From an uncultured Veillonella sp. (GTDB lineage: Bacteria > Bacillota > Negativicutes > Veillonellales > Veillonellaceae), in assembly GCF_938010505.1 (NCBI RefSeq), contig NZ_CALLVP010000088.1, positions 1 through 23,966 on the forward strand: 23,966 nucleotides of DNA. The letters run 5' to 3'. The notes beneath the pieces are model-generated. The model ran no database searches. It saw only the letters and a program-made list of their open reading frames with translations, and was not told the DNA's origin. The translations under genes were made by a program, and so were the position numbers. Positions within the stretch are counted from its first letter, which is position 1. Every line of letters begins with the position of its first letter. Of the stretch, positions 15,880 to 22,260 are shown piece by piece.

Positions 15880-16734
15880 TTATGCTTGGATATCCGCCCA
15901 TGCATTAGCCACATCTGCAAATTCTTGAAGGCTAAAGGTTTCCCCTCTTCGTTGGCCATCAATATTTGCTTTTACCAAGATGTCATCGATTTGTGCCTTT
16001 GAAAGTTCTGTGGTACGCATCGTATTGGCAAATGTTTTGCGACGTTGTGCAAAACCAGCTTTTACCACACGGAAAAATAATTTTTCATCTCTTACCTCTA
16101 CGGGCGGTTTATCGCGCAATACGCAACGAATAACAGAACTAGTTACTGCTGGGGCTGGTAAAAAGGATTTAGGCGGCACATCAAGAACAATATCTGGCTC
16201 CGTATAATACTGAACAGCAACAGATAATGCACCATAGTCTTTTGTACCCGGCTTTGCTACCATGCGTAAAGCTACCTCTTTTTGCACCATCACAACGAGA
16301 CGTTCAATAGGTAATTTACTTTCCAACAAAGACAAAATAATAGGTGTTGTAATATAGTATGGCAAATTGGCAACCACTTTAAATGGTTTGTGATTCATAA
16401 TCGTTGGCACATCAAGCTTTAACACATCGCCATGTATAATGCGCACATTATCATAAGATGCCAATGTCGTATCTAGTACCTCTAATAAGCGACGATCTAG
16501 CTCGATAGCCGTTACATCTGCCCCACTTTGAGCTAAACCTTGTGTCAACGTACCAATACCAGGGCCGACCTCTAGGACAGGTTCCCCTACGGTTAATTCC
16601 GCAGCATGTACAATTTCATCAACTATGCCTCGCTTAATAAGAAAATTTTGCCCTAGCTTTTTGCTCATTTTAATATCAAAGCGCTTACATATATAATGCA
16701 CAACCTCTGGGCTTGCAATTACTGATTCTAACAT
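15880..16734 (-). CDS. rsmA: 16S rRNA (adenine1518-N6/adenine1519-N6)-dimethyltransferase
   Basis: RsmA (KsgA) dimethylates the two adjacent adenines in helix 45 of 16S rRNA, using S-adenosylmethionine, late in small-subunit assembly. The 284-residue length is typical. KKLGQNFL (25-32) is the family N-terminal motif, EVGPGIGTLT (55-64) the SAM-binding loop, AIELD the acidic loop and NLPYYITTP (123-131) the catalytic motif IV. The C-terminal helical domain has FAQRRKTFANTMR. The ribosome binding site is TAGGAG. The gene starts 13 bp after rnmV, and the two are almost certainly one operon. In Bacillus the pair is also adjacent, in the same order. Confidence 0.96.
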   Translation of the reverse strand: MLESVIASPEVVHYICKRFDIKMSKKLGQNFLIKRGIVDEIVHAAELTVGEPVLEVGPGIGTLTQGLAQSGADVTAIELDRRLLEVLDTTLASYDNVRIIHGDVLKLDVPTIMNHKPFKVVANLPYYITTPIILSLLESKLPIERLVVMVQKEVALRMVAKPGTKDYGALSVAVQYYTEPDIVLDVPPKSFLPAPAVTSSVIRCVLRDKPPVEVRDEKLFFRVVKAGFAQRRKTFANTMRTTELSKAQIDDILVKANIDGQRRGETFSLQEFADVANAWADIQA

Positions 16735-16747
16735 CTTAACTCCTATT

Positions 16748-17275
16748 TTAACAATTTACCGCCTCTTCATAAGCATCTCGAGTTATACCATAATGATTTA
16801 AACGGTACAAAAATTGTTTACCATTACCGTATCCAATACCTAATTTAGCACCAATAACTGCTCGACGAGCCGCACTATCAGGCATACCAGACAGTCCATG
16901 ACGCACCAAGTCCACCATAGTAAATTCGTTGGATGATTCTAAAGACTCTACGTGTAATGTAGATAAAGCCTTTCTAATTGACTCAGGAGAGGCTTGTTCT
17001 ATGCCAATATCATCATTTGCAAACGCTTCGTCGCGAGGGACAAAAGCATGTTGTGCCTTAGGGAATTTCTTCGTTAAGACACGTCGAATTCGTTCCCCTG
17101 CCGTATCAGGATCCGTTAATATGATAATGCCACGCTTTTCATAGGCAACGCGAATCATATCGATAACACCTTTTCGAAGAGTGAAACCTTCTGTAGCAAT
17201 ACAATCAGCCTCTACAGCTTGAGCGATACGCTGGATATCAGATTTTCCTTCTACGACAATGACTTGTTTTAGCAT
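16748..17275 (-). CDS. rnmV: ribonuclease M5 (5S rRNA maturation)
   Basis: RNase M5 cuts the 5S rRNA precursor to its mature ends. The start used here gives 175 residues beginning MLKQVIVVEGKSD, supported by AAGGGGG before the ATG. An ORF reaching back to 17449 adds 58 hydrophobic residues that are not part of the family and overlap the start of the LysR gene. The Toprim catalytic residues are present: Glu9 in VVEGKSD and the DPDTAG pair (Asp55, Asp57). The second half has the usual M5 C-terminal region with LVRHGLSG and GAKLGIGYGNGKQFL. It is the first gene of the rnmV-rsmA operon. An extended -10 (TG-T-TACAAT at 17310-17302) lies about 27 bp upstream. Confidence 0.94.
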   Translation of the reverse strand: MLKQVIVVEGKSDIQRIAQAVEADCIATEGFTLRKGVIDMIRVAYEKRGIIILTDPDTAGERIRRVLTKKFPKAQHAFVPRDEAFANDDIGIEQASPESIRKALSTLHVESLESSNEFTMVDLVRHGLSGMPDSAARRAVIGAKLGIGYGNGKQFLYRLNHYGITRDAYEEAVNC

Positions 17276-17301
17276 AAATCCCCCTTTTATTCTATTAGTA
17301 C

Positions 17302-17310
17302 ATTGTAACA
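17302..17310 (-). promoter_or_regulatory. possible extended -10 element of rnmV-rsmA
   Basis: On the minus strand TG-T-TACAAT ends about 27 bp before the rnmV ATG. No good -35 box is seen, which extended -10 promoters tolerate. Confidence 0.4.
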
Positions 17311-17381
17311 TATATATAACATTGCTTAAATACTTATAATCGAGTAGTATTAATAGTGTAATATATAAAAGGAGGCCAATC

Positions 17382-18320
17382 ATGACCTTACAACAATTAA
17401 AATATGTAACAACAATTGCCAATATAGGCAGCATTAGCGAAGCTGCCAAGAGATTATTTGTGTCTCAACCAAGCCTTACCAAAGCTATTAAAGAACTAGA
17501 GAAAGAAATGGGCATCACCATTTTCGATCGCACCAATAAAGGAATTACCGTATCCAAAGAAGGGGAACGCTTCCTCGGCTATGCGCGCCAAGTGCTGGAG
17601 CAAGCAGCCCTTTTAGAGGAGCAATATAAAAGCCAAAGCGGCGGTAAAAAACAATTCTCCGTGTCTACTCAACACTATTCCTTTGCAGTCAATGCCTTTG
17701 TAGAGCTTTTAAAAGGCGCTGGAATCGACCAATACGATGTATCCTTACGAGAAACACAAACCTATGAAATCATTGATGACGTAGCTCATATGAAGAGTGA
17801 AATTGGTTTACTCTATTATAATGATTTCAACCGTCCTGTATTGGAAAAACTGATTCATACTAATGAATTAACCTTTACAGAATTATTTACGGCCCATCCT
17901 CATATCTTTATTGGTAAAACACATCCATTAGCCAATAAAGAGGTCGTCTCTATGGACGAATTAGAAGAATATCCATATATTTCCTTTGAACAAGGTGATC
18001 ATAATTCCTTCTACTTCTCTGAAGAAATCTTTAGTACCGTAGTACGCCCAAAACATATTCGTGTTCGCGATAGAGCATCTTTATTTAGTTTACTGCTTGG
18101 CCTTGATGGATACACTGTATCTAGTGGTGTAATCGATAAAGAGGTAAATGGTGAAAACATCATTTCAGTACCACTTGCCGAAGAAGGTTTAATGCACATC
18201 GGCTATATTACTAATAATAAAATGCAACGCAGTCGTTTGGGTCAAGAATATATCCACGCTCTAGAACAATATGTTAGCAACTACGGTAGACATATTAAAT
18301 TGCCGGAAAATAAAAATTAA
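17382..18320 (+). CDS. LysR-family transcriptional regulator
   Basis: This 312-residue protein has the LysR N-terminal winged helix-turn-helix (about 1-60; LKYVTTIANIGSISEAAKRL then VSQPSLTKAIKELEKEMG and LFxR-like IFDRTNKGI), a linker helix and a periplasmic-binding-like effector domain (about 90-300). AAAAGGAGG precedes the ATG. It diverges from rnmV across 106 bp. Downstream on the same strand are a metE-like gene and msrAB, so control of methionine or sulfur genes is a reasonable guess, as for MetR-type LysR proteins; but LysR proteins often act on the divergent promoter, and rnmV is an unlikely target. The effector is unknown. Confidence 0.93.
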   Translation: MTLQQLKYVTTIANIGSISEAAKRLFVSQPSLTKAIKELEKEMGITIFDRTNKGITVSKEGERFLGYARQVLEQAALLEEQYKSQSGGKKQFSVSTQHYSFAVNAFVELLKGAGIDQYDVSLRETQTYEIIDDVAHMKSEIGLLYYNDFNRPVLEKLIHTNELTFTELFTAHPHIFIGKTHPLANKEVVSMDELEEYPYISFEQGDHNSFYFSEEIFSTVVRPKHIRVRDRASLFSLLLGLDGYTVSSGVIDKEVNGENIISVPLAEEGLMHIGYITNNKMQRSRLGQEYIHALEQYVSNYGRHIKLPENKN

Positions 18321-18400
18321 TTAGAAAATTTTAGTTTTAATATAGTTGTACATTATAATAATTCTAGGCGAATTAAATACGTGTATTAAATAGTATATTG

Positions 18401-18478
18401 AAAGCACTCTCTTTTATGAACTACCCCAAAATTGGACACAATTTTGAAATGTAGCTCATTTCAGGAGAGTGCTTTTTT
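18401..18478. repeat. 75-bp imperfect palindrome: terminator and possible IS-end relic
   Basis: The outer arms AAAGCACTCTC (18401-18411) and GAGAGTGCTTT (18465-18475) pair perfectly. Middle arms ATGAaCTAC/GTAGcTCAT and inner arms AAAATTG (18428-18434)/CAATTTT (18439-18445) follow around a GACA loop. A run of T to 18478 makes it a working terminator for the LysR gene. The string ACTACCCCAAAATTGGACA read in reverse (TGTCCAATTTTGGGG) resembles ends of IS3-family elements, so it could be a MITE or two joined IS ends. The terminator role is better supported than the IS origin. Confidence 0.6.
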
Positions 18479-18557
18479 ATACCTTGATATAACTTAATAG
18501 ACAAATCTATACATCTATATAGCCTTAGGTTATACACAACTCTAAGATATAGATATT

Positions 18558-18585
18558 TTTACATATACTCATACTTCGTTATAAT
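18558..18585 (+). promoter_or_regulatory. promoter of the metE-like/msrAB operon
   Basis: TTTACA (18558-18563) and TATAAT (18580-18585) are spaced by 16 bp. The ribosome binding site AAGGAGG follows about 35 bases later, before the ATG at 18637. Confidence 0.6.
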
Positions 18586-18636
18586 AACCCTATCAAAATT
18601 ATCGGTTTTACCGTTTATATAAGGAGGATTATTATT

Positions 18637-19758
18637 ATGGCTAAACATACAGCACCATTCCACTTTGATATCGTAGGTTCTTTCCTACGTCCTGCAGAAT
18701 TAAAAGAAGCTCGCGAAGCTTTTAACAACGGAAATATTACTAAAGAAGAATTAACAGCCGTTGAAGATCGTCTCATTGCAGACCTCATTCAAAAACAGAA
18801 AGTGGCTGGCCTACCAGTGATTACAGATGGCGAGTTTCGCCGTGCCTATTGGCATCTAGATTTCATGTGGGGCTTTAACGGCGTAAAAGAGATTGAACTG
18901 GAACATGGTTATAAATTCCATGGTCAAGAAACAGCGCCTGGCTCCCTCGACCTTACAGGTAAAATCACGGGTACTAACCATCCATTTGTGGAACATTTCA
19001 AATTTGTGAAACAATTTGAAGATGAACATACTACAGCTCGTCAAACGATTCCTGCACCCTCTCAGTTTTTGGCAGAGTTATTCCGTGAAGACAACGGTAT
19101 TACAACACGCTCCTTCTACCCAGATATAGAAGAATTGATTCAAGATATTGCTGCTGCCTATCGCCAAGTGATTAAAGACCTCTATGATGTAGGTTGCCGG
19201 AACATTCAATTTGATGACTGTACTTGGGGCATGTGTTGTGACCATGATTATTGGACCGGTCGCCAAAAGGATAAAAGCGTAACCATCGAAGGTGAAACTG
19301 CTAAATATTTACGTTTAAATAACTTAGCACTTGAAGGACGCCCTCATGACTTAGCGTTTACCACACATGTATGCCGTGGTAACTATAACTCTACTTGGGC
19401 TGCTAGCGGTGGTTACGAACCTATCGCCCCTATTCTATTTGCCAAAGAAAATGTAGACGCTTATTACTTAGAGTTTGATGATGATCGTTCTGGAGGTTTT
19501 GAGCCATTGCGTGAAGTTTCTCCTAATAAAAAAGTTGTATTAGGTCTTATCACATCTAAACGCCCAGAGTTAGAAGACAAAGAAGTCATCAAAGAACGTA
19601 TCAAAGAAGCAACAAAATATATCCCGCTCGAAAGGCTTTGCTTATCCCCTCAATGCGGCTTTGCATCCTGTGAAATCGGCAACCAATTGACCGAGGAAGA
19701 ACAATGGGCTAAACTAGCATTAGTTAAGGAAATAGCTCAAGAAGTATGGGGTGATTAA
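18637..19758 (+). CDS. cobalamin-independent methionine synthase-like protein (MetE C-terminal type)
   Basis: The 373-residue protein corresponds to the catalytic C-terminal half of MetE and is close to Bacillus YxjG/YxjH-type proteins. It is probably a cytoplasmic zinc-dependent methyltransferase that methylates homocysteine or a related thiol to methionine. Its N-terminus has VGSFLRPAEL (13-22) and VITDGEFRR (61-69). Putative zinc ligands are His244 and Cys246 (THVCRGNY), Glu279 (YYLEFDD) and Cys340 (SPQCGFAS), in the order seen in MetE. The folate-binding N-terminal half of full MetE is absent, so the methyl donor is uncertain. AAGGAGG precedes the ATG. The stop codon abuts the ATG of msrAB (TAAATG), indicating one operon with translational coupling. 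Confidence 0.88.
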   Translation: MAKHTAPFHFDIVGSFLRPAELKEAREAFNNGNITKEELTAVEDRLIADLIQKQKVAGLPVITDGEFRRAYWHLDFMWGFNGVKEIELEHGYKFHGQETAPGSLDLTGKITGTNHPFVEHFKFVKQFEDEHTTARQTIPAPSQFLAELFREDNGITTRSFYPDIEELIQDIAAAYRQVIKDLYDVGCRNIQFDDCTWGMCCDHDYWTGRQKDKSVTIEGETAKYLRLNNLALEGRPHDLAFTTHVCRGNYNSTWAASGGYEPIAPILFAKENVDAYYLEFDDDRSGGFEPLREVSPNKKVVLGLITSKRPELEDKEVIKERIKEATKYIPLERLCLSPQCGFASCEIGNQLTEEEQWAKLALVKEIAQEVWGD

Positions 19759-20697
19759 ATGAATGAACATACAATATATTTAGGTGGCGGTTGTTTCTGG
19801 GGTCTTCAAGGGTACATCAGAAAAATCTCCGGTGTCCTTTCTACTGAAGTCGGCTATGCTAATGGTCCTATAGAGAATCCAACTTATGAAGATGTATGCC
19901 ACAATAGTGGCCACGTAGAAGCTCTCAAGGTTACTTACGATGCTGATATACTATCTTTAGACCACTTAATTCAATATTTCCTACGCGCTATCGATCCATT
20001 TAGCGTTAATAAACAAGGTGGCGACGTAGGCATTCAATATCGTACGGGTATTTATTATACTGATTCAACCGATAAGTCCATTATTGAAAGCACCTTAGCT
20101 CGTGCCCAAGCTTTTGAAGGCAAACCATTTGCTATCGAGGTATTGCCTTTAGAGAACTACTACTCTGCTGAGGAATATCATCAAGATTATTTAGACAAAA
20201 ATCCTAATGGCTATTGTCACATTCCATTAGGTCTATCCGATGAACCACTCATCGATGATAATGCATATACTAAACCTTCCCAGGAAGATTTAAAGACTTT
20301 AACACCGCAAGAGTTTGAAGTAACTCAAAACTCTGCTACCGATGCACCTTTTAGCCATGAACTAACAGATGAGTTCAAAGCAGGTCTCTATGTAGATATT
20401 ACGACTGGAGAACCCCTTTTTGTATCAGCCCATAAATTCGATTCCCATTGTGGCTGGCCTAGCTTTACTAAACCAATAGCTAAAGATGTTATCAAATACT
20501 ATCAAGACGACTCACATGGTATGAATCGTATAGAAGTTCGTAGCCGCATCGGCAATGCTCATTTAGGTCATGTATTCGAAGATGGACCTAATGGCTCTCT
20601 TCGCTACTGTATCAATGGATCTGCCTTAACTTTTATTCCTAAAGAAGAATTAAAAGGCACCAAATACGAATATCTATTACCTTATATTGAAGATTAA
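19759..20697 (+). CDS. msrAB: bifunctional methionine sulfoxide reductase MsrA-MsrB
   Basis: The fused enzyme repairs both epimers of methionine sulfoxide in oxidised proteins. The MsrA domain (about 1-160) has the GCFWG motif with catalytic Cys12, and a Cys153 in NGYCHI that may resolve it. The MsrB domain (about 185-310) has FDSHCGWPSF (Cys231) and catalytic Cys283 in RYCINGSAL, with GNAHLGHVF between. The paired CxxC zinc sites of many MsrB proteins are missing: the segment reads LYVDITTGEPLF. At 312 residues this is the usual length of an A-B fusion. No signal peptide is seen, so it acts in the cytoplasm. It follows the metE-like gene without a gap; together they make and restore methionine. 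A GGGGTG in the end of that gene can serve as ribosome binding site. Confidence 0.96.
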   Translation: MNEHTIYLGGGCFWGLQGYIRKISGVLSTEVGYANGPIENPTYEDVCHNSGHVEALKVTYDADILSLDHLIQYFLRAIDPFSVNKQGGDVGIQYRTGIYYTDSTDKSIIESTLARAQAFEGKPFAIEVLPLENYYSAEEYHQDYLDKNPNGYCHIPLGLSDEPLIDDNAYTKPSQEDLKTLTPQEFEVTQNSATDAPFSHELTDEFKAGLYVDITTGEPLFVSAHKFDSHCGWPSFTKPIAKDVIKYYQDDSHGMNRIEVRSRIGNAHLGHVFEDGPNGSLRYCINGSALTFIPKEELKGTKYEYLLPYIED

Positions 20698-20703
20698 TAT
20701 AGT

Positions 20704-20737
20704 AAAAGACGACTTACAAATGTAAGTCGTCTTTTTT
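20704..20737 (+). terminator. terminator of the metE-like/msrAB operon
   Basis: AAAAGACGACTTAC (20704-20717) pairs perfectly over 14 bp with GTAAGTCGTCTTTT (20722-20735) around an AAAT loop, followed by more T. It lies 7 bases past the msrAB stop. Confidence 0.93.
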
Positions 20738-20818
20738 AGTCTATCAACAAGAAATGACTTTTTATAGTTAATAGTCAACAATTAACAATAAATCACCTTT
20801 TACAATTATAATTTAATA

Positions 20819-20846
20819 AGAGAATATATCAGTAGATATATCCTCT
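20819..20846 (-). terminator. possible terminator of the 3D-domain gene
   Basis: AGAG-A-ATATATC (20819-20830) pairs with GATATAT-C-CTCT (20835-20846), with one A-C mismatch, around AGTA. On the minus strand it comes 12 bases past the stop codon and is followed by an AT-rich tail (TATTAAAT) rather than a clean T-run. Confidence 0.5.
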
Positions 20847-20857
20847 AAAGTAGCTTA

Positions 20858-21835
20858 TTAGTCTAATACGTACACAGTTACGTCTTGTCGACCAAATTCC
20901 ATAGCCTCACCATAGGAGTCCATTACAAGGTCAATTTTATTGCCTATAATAGCACCACCTGTATCGGCTGCAATGGCTTCACCATAGCCTGGAATAAATA
21001 AACGTGTACCTAATGGAATAACATCAGGGTCAACTGCGGCAATACCACGAACTGCAGGAACGCCTGTAGCAGTAATACCTAAACCATCACCATCACCTGC
21101 AAGGTAAGCGGATGCTTCCATTACGATAGCACGAGATGCACGGCCCGCTACATTACGAGATGTAGTCACTTCACGAGTACCCTCTTTAATAATAGTAGGT
21201 ACCATTGCGCGTTGTGTTACTTTAGATACGTCATTTGTTTTAATAACTTTACCATTATTATATAATGTTTCACGTTGTACTCGTTCTAAGCCAGGCTGAC
21301 CAACTTGAACAACCTCTTCTTCACCCTTAGCCATAGTATCATCTTTTTGACGAATAACTTCAATAGCAACCTCTTGATCTACTGTAGATAAAGAACGGCT
21401 TGTTACTCTATCAATCGTAATACGTGTGCCACTTAAAACAGAACCATTAGCATCACCTACTACCACATAGTTAGGTGCTTTAAAACCAAGCTCATTAGCT
21501 ACGCCTTGAGCAGTTGTTTCGGTTGTGAATAGAGCTCTTGTTTTGCCATTTACAGTTACATAAACTGGAACAGCACGAACAACAGTTAATGTTGTACCAT
21601 TTTGAACTGAAGACGAGCTGGAAATAACTTTATCATTTGGATTTAACTTAACCCCAGCGTCGCGTACGATGCCTTCGTTAGAATTTAAATGCGTTCTAAC
21701 AGTGTGTGCTGCACCATCTACCATAACGGTAACGGTTTTATCGTTATAAGAAAAACCTGTCATAGTTACAGCTGTTACAATCAATCCGGCAACAACAGAC
21801 GAAATATATCGCTTGTGTGTCTTATGAATTCTCAT
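20858..21835 (-). CDS. YabE-like secreted cell-wall protein with G5 and 3D domains
   Basis: This 325-residue protein is probably exported and acts on peptidoglycan. Residues 1-30 form a basic start plus hydrophobic segment (RYISSVVAGLIVTAVTMTGF), a signal peptide or membrane anchor with no obvious lipobox. Two DUF348-type repeats follow (about 32-70 and 88-130), then a G5-type domain (about 145-215, ending in IIKEGTREV). A C-terminal 3D domain (about 232-325) has the conserved aspartates in DPDVIPLGTRL, AADTGG and KIDLVMDS. Such 3D domains share the fold of MltA lytic transglycosylases, and the arrangement matches Bacillus YabE and Rpf-like proteins. AGGAGG precedes the ATG. In Bacillus yabE lies directly before rnmV-ksgA; here that pair is 3.6 kb downstream on the same strand. 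Confidence 0.9.
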   Translation of the reverse strand: MRIHKTHKRYISSVVAGLIVTAVTMTGFSYNDKTVTVMVDGAAHTVRTHLNSNEGIVRDAGVKLNPNDKVISSSSSVQNGTTLTVVRAVPVYVTVNGKTRALFTTETTAQGVANELGFKAPNYVVVGDANGSVLSGTRITIDRVTSRSLSTVDQEVAIEVIRQKDDTMAKGEEEVVQVGQPGLERVQRETLYNNGKVIKTNDVSKVTQRAMVPTIIKEGTREVTTSRNVAGRASRAIVMEASAYLAGDGDGLGITATGVPAVRGIAAVDPDVIPLGTRLFIPGYGEAIAADTGGAIIGNKIDLVMDSYGEAMEFGRQDVTVYVLD

Positions 21836-21861
21836 GTTGTAATTCCTCCTGTAATGGTACT

Positions 21862-21891
21862 ATTCTACTACAGATAGATATAACCTGTCAA
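21862..21891 (-). promoter_or_regulatory. promoter of the 3D-domain gene
   Basis: On the minus strand a perfect TTGACA (21891-21886) and TAGAAT (21867-21862) are spaced by 18 bp. The start codon follows 26 bases after the -10 box. Confidence 0.7.
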
Positions 21892-22180
21892 ATTCCTTAG
21901 GTTAACAATAAGACTCAAAGCATTGTAAAATCTACATTTATAAGACTTTGTATTTTATCTTTTTTATAAAAAGTCCACTGTATACGTACATATCTATATT
22001 TTTGAAGACTATACAATATATTCCGAATTGTGTACATATATACAATACCAATACCACATATAGTATATATGGATTTTTTATTAATTGATTTGTATTTTTA
22101 TGTGTTTTTCAATTGTTACCAAATTTTTCCACATTTTTAAAAACTTCATTTTCATCTCATCTTTGAATATATAAACATGT
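21892..22180. other. AT-rich intergenic stretch between ppk and the 3D-domain gene
   Basis: About 290 bp with no coding potential that I can support. Several short TGTAC/TATATA palindromes occur (for example TGTACATATATACA near 22031-22044), which is expected by chance in such AT-rich DNA. I see no RNA gene here. Confidence 0.45.
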
Positions 22181-22207
22181 AAAAAGGCCCATATAATGGG
22201 CCTTTTT
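22181..22207 (-). terminator. ppk terminator
   Basis: AAAAAGGCCCAT (22181-22192) pairs perfectly over 12 bp with ATGGGCCTTTTT (22196-22207) around a three-base loop. The GC-rich stem and T-run end the ppk transcript 54 bp past its stop; the symmetry would also allow use on the plus strand. Confidence 0.92.
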
Positions 22208-22260
22208 CGTGTTATATAATTGTATTAAAATTCATTATCAAACGCAATGGTCATTCTTCA

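Larger units (their letters stand above)
18321..18636. other. 316-bp intergenic region between the LysR and metE-like genes
   Basis: This region holds a 75-bp palindromic element (18401-18478) and the metE-like promoter. A small CGGT-TTT-ACCG hairpin (18603-18613) lies just upstream of the ribosome binding site. I see no coding sequence and no clear SAM riboswitch. Confidence 0.55.

Noticed and set aside
17276..17449. 58-residue hydrophobic N-terminal extension of rnmV from an upstream ATG
   Set aside because: It overlaps the divergent LysR start, has no ribosome binding site and is not part of RNase M5; the ATG at 17275 has AAGGGGG before it and starts the family sequence.
18479..18636. SAM or T-box riboswitch before the metE-like gene
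   Set aside because: The promoter lies only about 50 bp before the start codon, leaving no room for a folded aptamer, and no T-box or S-box core sequence is visible.
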